A DNA stretch of 39,487 nucleotides from Rhodospirillales bacterium (GTDB lineage: Bacteria > Pseudomonadota > Alphaproteobacteria > Reyranellales > Reyranellaceae). The position numbers and the translations under genes were made by a program. Positions 7,642 through 15,579 of this stretch are shown here, piece after piece (the first letter of the stretch is position 1; each line of letters opens with the position of its first letter). The notes beneath the pieces are model-generated. The model ran no database searches. It was not told the origin of the DNA and was given only the letters and a program-made list of their open reading frames with translations. The DNA lies in assembly GCA_016185145.1 (NCBI GenBank), contig JACPOB010000106.1:1-39487 (forward strand), in the 5' to 3' direction.

Positions 7642-9555
7642 ATGACTAGGCCGAGTACGCCGCTTCTCGATACCATCGACGTTCCCGCCGACATCCGGCG
7701 GTTGAAGGCCGAGCAACTGCGTCAGCTCGCCGACGAGCTGCGCCAGGAGACGATCTCGGCCGTCTCGGTCACCGGCGGCCATCTCGGCGCCGGACTGGGC
7801 GTGGTCGAGCTCACCGTGGCGCTGCACCACGTGTTCGACACGCCGCGCGACCGGCTGCTCTGGGACGTCGGCCACCAGGCCTATCCGCACAAGATCGTCA
7901 CCGGCCGGCGCAGCCGCATCCGTACGCTGCGCCAGGAGGGTGGCCTGTCGGGCTTCACGCGGCGCAGCGAAAGCGAATACGACCCGTTCGGCGCGGCGCA
8001 TTCCTCGACCTCGATCTCCGCCGGCCTCGGCATGGCCGTGGCGCGCGATCTCGCCGGCGGCAGCAACCATGTCGTGGCGGTGATCGGCGACGGCGCCATG
8101 AGCGCCGGCATGGCCTACGAGGCGATGAACAATGCCGGCGCGCTGCGCAGCCGGCTGATCGTGGTGCTGAACGACAACGACATGTCGATCGCTCCTCCGG
8201 TCGGCGCCATGTCGGCGCATCTCTCGCGCCTGCTGTCGGGCCAGCCCTATGTCAGCCTGCGCAATCTCGGCCGCTCCGTCGCCGAAGCTTTGCCCAGGCC
8301 GCTCGAGATGGCGGCGCGGCGCGCCGAGGAGTTCGCGCGCGGCTTCGTGGCGGGCGGCACGCTGTTCGACGAGCTCGGCTTCTACTATGTCGGTCCGGTC
8401 GACGGGCACCACCTCGACCATCTGCTGCCGGTGCTGAAGAACGCGCGCGACCGCCGGCTCGACAAGCCGATCCTGGTCCATGTCGTCACCAAGAAGGGCA
8501 AGGGCTCCCCGCCGGCCGCGACCCGCGCCGACAAGTACCACGGCGTCGTCAAGTTCGACCTCATCACCGGCACGCAGGCCAAGCCGGTGGCCAACGCGCC
8601 GGCCTACCAGGCGGTGTTCGCCAAGTCATTGATCGCCGAGGCCGAGGCCGACAAGAAGATCGTCGCCATCACCGCGGCCATGCCGTCGGGCACCAGCCTC
8701 GACAAGTTCGCCGAGCGCTTCCCCGAGCGCTGCTTCGATGTCGGCATCGCCGAGCAGCATGGCGTCACCTTCGCCGCCGGCCTCGCGACCGAGGGCTTCA
8801 AGCCGTTCTGCGCCATCTATTCGACTTTCCTGCAGCGCGGCTACGACCAGGTCGTGCACGACGTCGCCATCCAGAAGCTGCCGGTGCGCTTCGCCATCGA
8901 CCGCGCCGGCCTGGTCGGCGCCGACGGGGCGACGCATGCTGGCTCCTTCGACGTCGCCTATCTCGCCTGCCTGCCCGACTTCGTCGTCATGGCGGCGGCC
9001 GACGAGCTCGAATTGATGCACATGGTTGCCACCGCGGCGCAGATCGACGACCGGCCCTCGGCCTTCCGCTATCCGCGCGGCGAAGGCGTGGGAGTCGAGC
9101 TGCCGGCGCGCGGCACGCCGCTGCCGATCGGCAAGGGCCGCGTGCTGCGCGAGGGCAGCAAGATCGCCATCCTGAATTTCGGCACGCGTCTCGCCGAGTG
9201 CCTGGTCGCCGCCGAGGATCTCGGCGCCAAGGGCCTCAGCACCACCGTGGCCGACGCCCGCTTCGCCAAGCCGCTCGACATCGATCTGGTGCGCCGCCTG
9301 GCGCGCGAGCACGAGGTGCTGATCACGATCGAGGAAGGCTCGATCGGCGGCTTCGCCAGCCACGTCATGCAGTACCTGGCGACGGCCGGGCTGCTCGATC
9401 ACGGCCTGAAACTACGGCCGATGATCCTGCCCGACCGTTTCATCGACCACGCCGCGCCGGCCAAGCAGTACGAGCAGGCCGGGCTCGACGCAAAGGGCAT
9501 CGTGGCGACGGCGCTCGCGGCCCTCGGCCAGTCAGTTGAGCGAGCCCGCGGTTAA
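7642..9555 (+). CDS. dxs: 1-deoxy-D-xylulose-5-phosphate synthase
   Basis: The full-length 637-residue thiamine-diphosphate enzyme joins pyruvate and glyceraldehyde-3-phosphate in the first step of the MEP isoprenoid pathway. Visible are SVTGGHLGAGLGVVELTVAL near residue 50, the TPP-binding stretch from GDGAMSAGMAYEAMNNAG to LNDNDMSI, the PVDGH segment, and the second-domain FDVGIAEQHGVTFAAG with its catalytic Glu. The C-terminal transketolase domain is complete. The gene ends in a family B hairpin repeat and a strong terminator, so the operon stops here rather than continuing into tlyA. Confidence 0.98.
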   Translation: MTRPSTPLLDTIDVPADIRRLKAEQLRQLADELRQETISAVSVTGGHLGAGLGVVELTVALHHVFDTPRDRLLWDVGHQAYPHKIVTGRRSRIRTLRQEGGLSGFTRRSESEYDPFGAAHSSTSISAGLGMAVARDLAGGSNHVVAVIGDGAMSAGMAYEAMNNAGALRSRLIVVLNDNDMSIAPPVGAMSAHLSRLLSGQPYVSLRNLGRSVAEALPRPLEMAARRAEEFARGFVAGGTLFDELGFYYVGPVDGHHLDHLLPVLKNARDRRLDKPILVHVVTKKGKGSPPAATRADKYHGVVKFDLITGTQAKPVANAPAYQAVFAKSLIAEAEADKKIVAITAAMPSGTSLDKFAERFPERCFDVGIAEQHGVTFAAGLATEGFKPFCAIYSTFLQRGYDQVVHDVAIQKLPVRFAIDRAGLVGADGATHAGSFDVAYLACLPDFVVMAAADELELMHMVATAAQIDDRPSAFRYPRGEGVGVELPARGTPLPIGKGRVLREGSKIAILNFGTRLAECLVAAEDLGAKGLSTTVADARFAKPLDIDLVRRLAREHEVLITIEEGSIGGFASHVMQYLATAGLLDHGLKLRPMILPDRFIDHAAPAKQYEQAGLDAKGIVATALAALGQSVERARG

Positions 9556-9565
9556 TTTTTGTCTT

Positions 9566-9625
9566 CCGGACCGCGAGCCTCCGGCTCGCTCATGAATCTG
9601 CGCGAGCCGGAGGCTCGCGGTCCGG
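9566..9625. repeat. Family B inverted repeat after dxs
   Basis: The arms 9566-9589 and 9602-9625 are perfect 24-bp complements (starting CCGGACCGCGAGCC) with a 12-base loop. It begins 10 bases after the dxs stop. The same arm sequence reappears at 34636 and, with changes, at 27135. Confidence 0.9.
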
Positions 9626-9634
9626 GAGAAAAGA

Positions 9635-9664
9635 AAAAGCGCGCCACTCGCGTGGCGCGCTTTT
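9635..9664. terminator. Bidirectional intrinsic terminator between dxs and the peroxiredoxin gene
   Basis: AAAAGCGCGCCAC (9635-9647) and GTGGCGCGCTTTT (9652-9664) form a perfect 13-bp stem with a TCGC loop. The A-tract on one side and T-tract on the other give a proper U-run in both directions, serving the convergent dxs and peroxiredoxin genes. Confidence 0.93.
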
Positions 9665-9682
9665 CGGAAAACTCAGCCGTTC

Positions 9683-10342
9683 CTACTTCGGCTGTGGCAC
9701 GATGCGCAGGTAGGGCTTCGGCGCCTTCCAGCCGTTGGGGAACTTCGCCTTGGCGGCCTCGTCGGAGACGGCCGGCACGATGATCACGTCCTCGCCGTTC
9801 TTCCAGTTCACCGGCGTCGCCACCTGGTGCTTGGCGGTGAGCTGGCAGGATTCCAGCAGACGCAGCACCTCGTCGAAGTTGCGGCCGGTGCTCATCGGAT
9901 AGGTGAGCATCGCCTTGATCTTCTTGTCGGGGCCGATGATGAACACCGAGCGCACGGTGGCGTTGTCGGCGGCGGTGCGGCCCTCCGAAGTCGTGCCGGC
10001 GCCCTCCGGCAGCATGTCGTAGGCGGTCGCCACCTTTAGCTCGGGATCGCCGATCATCGGGTAGGTGACCTTGTGCCCTTGCGTCTCCTCGATGTCCTTC
10101 GACCACTTCTCGTGGTTGCCGACCGGGTCGACCGACAGGCCGACGATCTTGGTGTTGCGCTTGTCGAACTCGGGCTTGAGGCCGGCCATGTAGCCGAGCT
10201 CGGTGGTGCAGACCGGCGTGAAGTCCTTCGGGTGCGAGAACAGGATCGCCCAGCCGTCGCCGATCCACTTGTGGAACTCGATCGGACCCTGGGTCGTCTC
10301 CGCCTTGAAGTCGGGCGCGGTTGAATTGATTCGAAGCGTCAT
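9683..10342 (-). CDS. 1-Cys (Prx6-type) peroxiredoxin
   Basis: The 219-residue protein carries the peroxidatic motif HPKDFTPVCTTELG, with Cys-45 and Thr-42 as in all peroxiredoxins. It has the long C-terminal domain of the Prx6 group, recognisable in VATPVNWKNGEDVII and in FPNGWKAPKPYLR. It reduces hydrogen peroxide or organic hydroperoxides in the cytosol. Another Cys occurs in LLESCQLTAKH, but not where 2-Cys enzymes place the resolving residue. The start at 10342 follows GAGGGGG by 9 bases. It shares the terminator at 9635-9664 with dxs and is part of the islet separating dxs from tlyA. Confidence 0.94.
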   Translation of the reverse strand: MTLRINSTAPDFKAETTQGPIEFHKWIGDGWAILFSHPKDFTPVCTTELGYMAGLKPEFDKRNTKIVGLSVDPVGNHEKWSKDIEETQGHKVTYPMIGDPELKVATAYDMLPEGAGTTSEGRTAADNATVRSVFIIGPDKKIKAMLTYPMSTGRNFDEVLRLLESCQLTAKHQVATPVNWKNGEDVIIVPAVSDEAAKAKFPNGWKAPKPYLRIVPQPK

Positions 10343-10407
10343 GGTGAAACCCCCTCTGTGAGAAAGCTTTGTACTGGATGGGTAAATCGGACTTCCAGGG
10401 CCGCTGG

Positions 10408-10689
10408 TCAAGCCTCGGCAGGAATCCAGCTTATCAGGCCGATACCACCATCAACTTCTACCGTCGTGCCCACGACATGACGACCAAATCTTCTGACAAG
10501 ACCGCGACGGCGACCTGGGCAACGTCGTCGGGCGTGCCGGGGCGGCCGCCGCCCGGGATGGCGCCTGGCGCAATGGCATTAACCCTAATGCCCTCGGGGG
10601 CGAGCGTGCGGGCGAGTTCGGCCGCGGCCGATGCCGCCGGCGCGGCCCGTGACCAGGTCGCGTTCGCCCTCCAGAAGCTTCGTGCTCAT
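10408..10689 (-). pseudogene. Decayed short-chain dehydrogenase (FabG-like) remnant
   Basis: Read on the minus strand, pieces of a classical SDR appear in order but in different frames. The N-terminal cofactor motif is VTGRAGGIGRG (near 10650-10620). In a second frame comes ELARTLAPEGIRVNAIAPGA, then GRPGTPDDVAQVAV. In a third frame is the C-terminal VVGTTVEVDGGIG and a stop at 10408-10410. The whole remnant is 282 bases, whereas an intact SDR needs about 740; the middle with the catalytic Tyr-x-x-x-Lys is gone. An internal deletion and at least two frame changes make it non-functional. It lies next to the peroxiredoxin gene on the same strand. Confidence 0.82.
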
Positions 10690-10727
10690 GCTAAGTGTTT
10701 CTTCCCTCGCGTTATGGAGTGAGCCCG

Positions 10728-11186
10728 ATGGACCGGACCCGGCCGACGCTCAATCAGCTGAACATTGTGAGCGGCGATGTCGATGCATCCATCGCCTTCT
10801 ATCGCCGGCTGGGAGTCGAGATCCCCGATCCGCGGATATGGCGCACGCCGACCGGCATGCATCACGTGAGCGCCATAGAGGCCGATTCGTCGGAGGCCGC
10901 CACGCTCGATCTCGACAGCACCGCCTTCGCCCAGAAGTGGAACAAGGGCTGGGCCGGGCGCCAAGACCTGGCCGGCCGCGTGGTCGTGGGGTTCAGCGTC
11001 AGCTCGCGCGAGGAGGTCGACCGGCTCTATGGCGAGATGACCGCCGCCGGCCATCGCGGCCTGCAGGCGCCATGGGATGCCTTCTGGGGCGCGCGCTACG
11101 CCATCGTCGAGGATCCCGACGGCATCGCCGTCGGTCTCATGAGCCCGATCTCGGCCAAGCATCGCACGCCGCCGCCGCAAGTCTGA
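10728..11186 (+). CDS. VOC (glyoxalase-like) family protein
   Basis: The 152-residue protein has the paired beta-alpha-beta-beta-beta units of the vicinal-oxygen-chelate fold: LNQLNIVSGDVDASIAFYRRLG at the start and RYAIVEDPDGIAVGLMSP at the end. In the usual metal positions I see Asn or Gln rather than His and Val rather than Glu, so it may be a binding or resistance-type VOC protein rather than a metalloenzyme. The ATG at 10728 follows GGAGTG. Its stop overlaps the tlyA start by one base (TGATG), implying coupled translation. The substrate is unknown. Confidence 0.8.
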   Translation: MDRTRPTLNQLNIVSGDVDASIAFYRRLGVEIPDPRIWRTPTGMHHVSAIEADSSEAATLDLDSTAFAQKWNKGWAGRQDLAGRVVVGFSVSSREEVDRLYGEMTAAGHRGLQAPWDAFWGARYAIVEDPDGIAVGLMSPISAKHRTPPPQV

Positions 11187-11929
11187 TGGCCAAGACGCGA
11201 CTGGACGTGGCGCTGGTCGAGCGCGGGCTCGCGGAGACGCGCGCCGCGGCGCAGCGGCTGGTCATGGCCGGACTGGTATTCTCGGGCGAACGTCGGCTCG
11301 ACAAGCCGGGGCACGCGGTTGCCGGCGACACGCCCATCGAAGTCCGCGGCCAGCCGCATCCCTATGTCTCGCGCGGCGGGCTGAAGCTCGAGAAGGGGCT
11401 CGACCACTTCTCCATTCCCGTCGCGGGGCGCATCGCCCTCGATGTCGGCGCCTCGACCGGCGGCTTCACCGATCTGCTGCTGCAACGCGGCGCCACCAGG
11501 GTCTACGCCATCGATGTCGGCACCAATCAGCTCGCCTGGAAGCTGCGCAGCGATCCGCGCGTGATCTCGATGGAGAAAACCAATATCCGCGAGGTGACGC
11601 GCAAGCAGGTGCCGGAACCGATCGACCTCGTCGTCTGCGATGCCTCGTTCATCAGCCTGCGTACGGCTCTGCCGTCGGCGTTGGCCTTGGCGGCGCCGGG
11701 TGCTCACCTCGTGGCGCTGATCAAGCCACAGTTCGAGGTCGGCAAGGGCCGGGTGGGGAAGGGCGGCATCGTGCGCGATCCCGCGTTGCATGAAGAAGTA
11801 TGCGCGACGATCTCAGAATGGCTGGCGGGGCAGTCCGGCTGGCAGGTGCTCGGCGTCACCGACAGTCCGATCGAGGGTGCCGAGGGCAACAGGGAATTCC
11901 TGATCGCCGGGCGGTTAGGTTCCTCGTAG
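11186..11929 (+). CDS. tlyA: TlyA-family rRNA 2'-O-methyltransferase / hemolysin-like protein
   Basis: The 247-residue protein has an N-terminal S4 RNA-binding domain (RLDVALVERGLAETRAAAQ and VSRGGLKLEKGL) and an FtsJ-type methyltransferase domain (ALDVGASTGGFTDLLLQ, then CDASFISLRTALP and LIKPQFEVGK). TlyA methylates ribosomal RNA in some bacteria; the hemolysin label is historical. It commonly follows dxs in alphaproteobacteria, but here an islet of about 1.6 kb intervenes and tlyA is instead translationally coupled to a VOC gene. The start codon shares one base with the upstream stop. Confidence 0.93.
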   Translation: MAKTRLDVALVERGLAETRAAAQRLVMAGLVFSGERRLDKPGHAVAGDTPIEVRGQPHPYVSRGGLKLEKGLDHFSIPVAGRIALDVGASTGGFTDLLLQRGATRVYAIDVGTNQLAWKLRSDPRVISMEKTNIREVTRKQVPEPIDLVVCDASFISLRTALPSALALAAPGAHLVALIKPQFEVGKGRVGKGGIVRDPALHEEVCATISEWLAGQSGWQVLGVTDSPIEGAEGNREFLIAGRLGSS

Positions 11930-11954
11930 TGCGTCACAAAATTGACCAGAGTTC

Positions 11955-11983
11955 TTGACGTTAAGATACTGTAGTTATATAAT
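11955..11983 (+). promoter_or_regulatory. Near-consensus sigma-70 promoter
   Basis: TTGACG (11955-11960) and a perfect TATAAT (11978-11983) are separated by exactly 17 bases. It lies 25 bases after the tlyA stop, and no protein gene follows on this strand before the convergent gene at 12195, so it should drive a non-coding RNA starting near 11990. Confidence 0.75.
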
Positions 11984-11989
11984 CGGCTT

Positions 11990-12175
11990 GTTGCACTGCC
12001 CCGCGGCGTTCCCGCTCTATGCATCGTTGATCCGAGACCAAAAGCGTGCCGCAGACACCGCGCATCCCAGCCGGCTGCTTGCCGCCGGACAACTGGTACT
12101 GGGATTCATAAATGCCTGATACAGCCCCGCTGTCATCCGGCGCGGAGTAACCCCCGCGCCGGGTGACAGACCCAC
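11990..12175 (+). ncRNA. Candidate structured small RNA
   Basis: The sequence after the promoter at 11955-11983 has no credible ORF beyond about 12 codons but is rich in potential stems. CCCAG (12066-12070) pairs with CTGGG (12099-12103), enclosing CCGGC (12071-12075) paired with GCCGG (12084-12088). A GCGG/CCGC stem lies near 12001-12016, and a 16-bp hairpin at 12130-12169 closes the transcript. The length of about 180 nucleotides and the isolated strong promoter suit a regulatory RNA such as 6S RNA, but I could not match a known family. The ends are estimates. Confidence 0.42.
12130..12169. terminator. Hairpin between tlyA/ncRNA and the convergent rsmC-like gene
   Basis: CTGTCATCCGGCGCGG (12130-12145) and CCGCGCCGGGTGACAG (12154-12169) form a 16-bp stem with one G-T wobble and an 8-base loop. 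There is no clear T-tract. It shares CTGTCATCC with the repeat at 1455, so it may be a shortened repeat reused as a terminator. Confidence 0.6.
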
Positions 12176-12194
12176 TCTTCAGCGATAGGCGGCA

Positions 12195-13166
12195 TTAGCG
12201 AACGGCGCACGAGACGCGGAACTTGTTGTTGTCGGTCAATGTTTCGAACGAGGCGAAATGGGCCTTGAGCTGTGGCTCGTAGGGCAGGCCGCGGTTTGCC
12301 ACCATGTAGAAGCGTCCGCCGGGCCGCAGCGCACGCGCCGCTGCGGCGATCATACTCTGCCCCAGCCCCGGCTCCGAGGCCCGGCCGGCATGGAAGGGTG
12401 GATTGCAGACGACCGCGTCATAGGTTGCGGGCGCTGCCTCCTGTGCGAGGTCGAGCCAGTGGAACGAGGCGCGAGCGTCTGCGATGTTGGCTTGCGCCGC
12501 TTCGATGGCGCGATGCTCGGCGTCGATCAGGTCGATCCTTGTCACTTCTCGAGAGAACGCCAGGACTTCGCGTGTGAGATAGCCCCAGCCGCACCCGAAG
12601 TCGGCGATGTGGCCCGCGAGATCGTTGGGCAGATGGCGGGCGAGCAGGGCGGAGCCGTCGTCGATGCGGTCCCAGGAGAAGATGCCGGGCTGGCTGAGCC
12701 AGCCGCCCTCGACGGGCCGCAGGGTGGCGAGTTCGCGCCAGTAGTCGGGCGGCGCCTTGGCGCCGCGCGTCAGCCAGAAGACGCGGCAGTGGAACTTGGA
12801 GAGCTGGCCATCGAGGCCGAATGCCTTGCCGACCTGCTTCTCCAGGCTTGCCGCGCCATCGTCATTGGAGCCCGAGCAGACGAGAATGCCGCCCTCGGCG
12901 AGCAAGGACCAGCCGCGGGCGATGTTGGCGAAGTTCTCCTCCTTGTGCTTGGTCAGCAGGAGCTGGCCGAGCCGGTAGGCGCCGCTCTCGATGCGCGGTA
13001 CGACCGACCAGCCGGCTTTCTTCAGGCGCAGATATTCCGGCCGGAAGGACTGCTCGGCGTCGACGTCGCGAAAGGGACTGAGCTCGGCACGCAGGAAGAA
13101 CGCCCGCTCGAGTGCGAGCGCTCCGGTTTCGAAAGCGTGGACGAGGGCGCGGCCGGCCTGGCTCAC
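12195..13166 (-). CDS. RsmC/RlmG-like class I methyltransferase
   Basis: The 323-residue protein has the two-domain plan of RsmC: a degenerate N-terminal methyltransferase-like half and a catalytic C-terminal half with motif I DFGCGWGYLTREV, motif IV NPPFHAG and a late ALRPGGRFYMVANR. Such enzymes methylate guanine N2 in ribosomal RNA (G1207 of 16S rRNA for RsmC). The GTG start at 13166 overlaps the alcohol dehydrogenase stop by four bases, implying coupling. No functional link between these neighbours is obvious. RsmC versus RlmG cannot be decided here. Confidence 0.85.
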   Translation of the reverse strand: MSQAGRALVHAFETGALALERAFFLRAELSPFRDVDAEQSFRPEYLRLKKAGWSVVPRIESGAYRLGQLLLTKHKEENFANIARGWSLLAEGGILVCSGSNDDGAASLEKQVGKAFGLDGQLSKFHCRVFWLTRGAKAPPDYWRELATLRPVEGGWLSQPGIFSWDRIDDGSALLARHLPNDLAGHIADFGCGWGYLTREVLAFSREVTRIDLIDAEHRAIEAAQANIADARASFHWLDLAQEAAPATYDAVVCNPPFHAGRASEPGLGQSMIAAAARALRPGGRFYMVANRGLPYEPQLKAHFASFETLTDNNKFRVSCAVR

Positions 13167-14215
13167 GGAACCAGGACGGCCCGCCCCATGATCAGGCCCT
13201 TGCGCAGCTCCTGCAGCGTGGCGTCGGCTTCGTCGAGCTTGCGCTTGATGATCGGCACCGGCGTCACCTTGCCTCCGGTGACGAGGTCCATCATCTCCTT
13301 CATCTCGGCCGGGCTGCCGGTCACCGAGCCCATGATCTGGCAGCCGGTGAAGGCGAACATCGGCAACGGCATGGAGAAGGTGCCGCCGAACAGGCCGACC
13401 ACGATCAGCCGCCCGCCGCGCCCGAGCGCGCGCACGCCGAACTGGCTGGAGGCTTCGGCGCCGACGAAGTCGATCGCCGCGCCCACGCCGGTGCCGCCGG
13501 TCAGTTCCATGATCTGCTTGCGCGCTTCCTTGTCGCGCGGATCGAGGGCCGCGCAGGCGCCGTTCTCGAGCGCGAGCTTGCGCTTGCTTTCGTCGATGTC
13601 GGCCACGATCGGCTCGTGGCCCAGCACCGACTTGGCGAAGCGCACGCCCATCAGGCCGACGCCGCCCGCGCCGATCACCAGGATCGGCTTGCCGGCATCA
13701 TGGCCGACCGCCTTCTTGACCGCGCCGAAGGCAGTGATGCCCGAGCAGGCATAGAGGCAGGCGAGCTCGACCGGCAGGTTGCCGTAGGGGTAGAGGTATT
13801 TCGCATGCGGCACGAGGACATGATCGGCGTAGCCGCCGTCCTTGTTGACGCCCAGTGCCCGAGGCGTCGGGCAGAGGTGCTCGCTACCGCTGGTGCAGTA
13901 CCAGCACTTGCCGCAGCCGATCCAGGGATAGACCACGGCCTTGTCGCCGGCCTTTGCGCCCTTGGAATCGGGACCCACGGCGACGACCTCGCCGACGATC
14001 TCGTGGCCCATGGTGCGCGGCGGCGCCATGGTCTTCTCCGTCGAATATTTGTTGCCGCCGCCCATGTCGAAGTAGCCTTCCCACAGGTGGACGTCGCTGT
14101 GGCAGACGCCGGCCGCCGTGATGCGCACCAGCACCTCGGTGCCCTGTGGGGCCGGATTGGCCTCCTCGACCTTCTGCAGCGGCTGGCCGAACTGGACGAC
14201 CTTGTAGCTCTTCAT
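13163..14215 (-). CDS. Zinc-dependent NAD(P)-linked alcohol dehydrogenase
   Basis: The 350-residue medium-chain dehydrogenase keeps the catalytic-zinc residues Cys-38 (GVCHSDVH) and His-71/Glu-72 (TMGHE) and the four-Cys structural-zinc site, Cys-101, -104, -107 and -115. The cofactor motif is VIGAGGVG. A glycine-rich insertion around residues 47-65 (YFDMGGGNKYSTEK) is seen in a subgroup acting on longer or substituted alcohols. The start at 14215 follows GGGAG; a longer frame adds 13 residues without a ribosome site. It lies 45 bases after pobA on the same strand and may oxidise an alcohol from aromatic or alicyclic metabolism. Confidence 0.92.
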   Translation of the reverse strand: MKSYKVVQFGQPLQKVEEANPAPQGTEVLVRITAAGVCHSDVHLWEGYFDMGGGNKYSTEKTMAPPRTMGHEIVGEVVAVGPDSKGAKAGDKAVVYPWIGCGKCWYCTSGSEHLCPTPRALGVNKDGGYADHVLVPHAKYLYPYGNLPVELACLYACSGITAFGAVKKAVGHDAGKPILVIGAGGVGLMGVRFAKSVLGHEPIVADIDESKRKLALENGACAALDPRDKEARKQIMELTGGTGVGAAIDFVGAEASSQFGVRALGRGGRLIVVGLFGGTFSMPLPMFAFTGCQIMGSVTGSPAEMKEMMDLVTGGKVTPVPIIKRKLDEADATLQELRKGLIMGRAVLVP

Positions 14216-14260
14216 GGACTTGCTCCCGGATTTTGCCGCGGGAGCATAGAGCATGGGCTG

Positions 14261-15442
14261 TCAGAATGGCAGGCCCACATAGTTTTCGGCGAGCACCGTC
14301 TGCGCGGCACGGGACGATGCGAGATAGTCGAGTTCGGCGCGCTGCATCTGCGCTTCGAAACTCGTCTTGTCGTGCAGCTTGTGAAGGAGCGTGGTCATCC
14401 ACCAGGAAAAACGCTCGGCCTTCCACACGCGTGCGAGCGCGGTTTCGCCGTAGGCGCCGAGCAAGCCGTCGTCCTGCTTCTTGTAGTGTGCAAGAAGCGC
14501 GCGGCTCAGGTAGTGCACGTCCGACGCAGCAAGATTGAGACCCTTGGCGCCGGTCGGCGGCACGATATGGGCCGCGTCGCCGGCCAGGAACAGCCGGCCG
14601 TGCTGCATGGGCGTCGACACGAAGCTGCGCAGCGGCGCGATGCTCTTCTCGATCGATGGCCCCGTCGTGATGTTCGGAGGCGGGTCACAGTCCAGACGGA
14701 TCTCGAGTTCCCGCCATATCCGCTCGTCGGGCCATTCCTCGAGCTTCTCGTCGAGGCCGCACTGGACGTAGTAGCGACTGCGGGTCGGCGAACGCATGGA
14801 GGCAAGCGCGAAGCCTCGGTCGTGGTGGGCGTAGATGAGCTCGTCCGAGCACGGCGCCACGTCGGCCAGTATGCCCAGCCAGCCGAAAGGGTAGACGCGT
14901 TCGAACGTCTGACGGCTCGAGTCCGGCAATGCCGAGCGGCTGACCCCATGGAAGCCGTCGCAGCCCGCGATGAAGTCGCAGACCAATTCGTGCGCGGTAC
15001 CGGCGTGCTTGTAGGTGAGCCTCGGCCGGGCGGTCTCGATGTCGTGAATGGCGACATCCGCCGCTTGCCAGATGATCGCGCCGTCGCCGGCGAGGCGAGC
15101 CGCGATCAAGTCTCTCGTTATCTCGGTCTGACCGTACACGGTGACGGTCTTGCCGGTGAGCGCGCGGAAATCGATGCGGACGCGCCGGCCGCCAACCGCA
15201 ATCTCGGCGCCGTCGTGCACCAGCCCTTCGCGGCGCAGGCGCTCGGTGACGCCCGCCTCTTCCAGCAGCGCCACCGTTCCTTGCTCCAGCACGCCGGCAC
15301 GAATGCGGGCCTCGACGTAGTCGCGCGTCCGCGCTTCCAGAACGACGCTCTCGATGCCCTGGACCTGCAGCAGGCGGGCGAGCAGAAGCCCGGCCGGCCC
15401 GGCTCCGATGATGCCCACCTGGGTGCGCTGGCGCTTCGACAC
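14261..15442 (-). CDS. pobA: 4-hydroxybenzoate 3-monooxygenase
   Basis: The 393-residue flavoprotein matches PobA closely in length and motifs: GIIGAGPAGLLLARLL (FAD dinucleotide fold), the DG motif in AGCDGFHGVSR, and GDAAHIVPPTGAKGLNLA (FAD ribityl contact). ARIRAGVLEQGTVALLEEAG is characteristic of 4-hydroxybenzoate hydroxylase. It converts 4-hydroxybenzoate to protocatechuate using NAD(P)H and O2. I use the GTG at 15442, with GGAAGG about 9 bases upstream; a TTG at 15451 is an alternative. It is divergent from the first ABC importer, which makes an aromatic ligand for that importer plausible. No protocatechuate ring-cleavage genes of the classical kind follow. Confidence 0.93.
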   Translation of the reverse strand: MSKRQRTQVGIIGAGPAGLLLARLLQVQGIESVVLEARTRDYVEARIRAGVLEQGTVALLEEAGVTERLRREGLVHDGAEIAVGGRRVRIDFRALTGKTVTVYGQTEITRDLIAARLAGDGAIIWQAADVAIHDIETARPRLTYKHAGTAHELVCDFIAGCDGFHGVSRSALPDSSRQTFERVYPFGWLGILADVAPCSDELIYAHHDRGFALASMRSPTRSRYYVQCGLDEKLEEWPDERIWRELEIRLDCDPPPNITTGPSIEKSIAPLRSFVSTPMQHGRLFLAGDAAHIVPPTGAKGLNLAASDVHYLSRALLAHYKKQDDGLLGAYGETALARVWKAERFSWWMTTLLHKLHDKTSFEAQMQRAELDYLASSRAAQTVLAENYVGLPF

Positions 15443-15579
15443 TTGCCTCAACCTTCCGCGTCCATCCTAGGGGCCAATTTGTTGGGAGCCAAAACGAAAT
15501 TGCCCGCGGGCCTTTCCAAGGGGGGACAAACCCCATAAATACCGGGTTGCTGCTTTGGGATTGTTTGGGAGGAAAACAA

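Noticed and set aside
6982..8541. 519-codon open frame on the minus strand across ispA and dxs
   Set aside because: It is the antisense of two well-defined enzymes; long open antisense frames are common in high-G+C DNA. Its sequence is Arg/His/Ala-rich with no family motif.
10369..10722. 117-codon plus-strand frame over the SDR remnant
   Set aside because: The minus strand explains this region as a decayed SDR with its motifs in order; the plus-strand frame has no motif or ribosome site.
11990..12175. Calling the candidate RNA 6S RNA
   Set aside because: Length and promoter suit 6S, but I could not build the single long rod with a central bubble, and no family sequence block was recognised.
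13112..15538. 808-codon plus-strand open frame opposite the alcohol dehydrogenase and pobA
   Set aside because: It runs antisense to genes with complete catalytic motifs and has the biased composition of a shadow frame.
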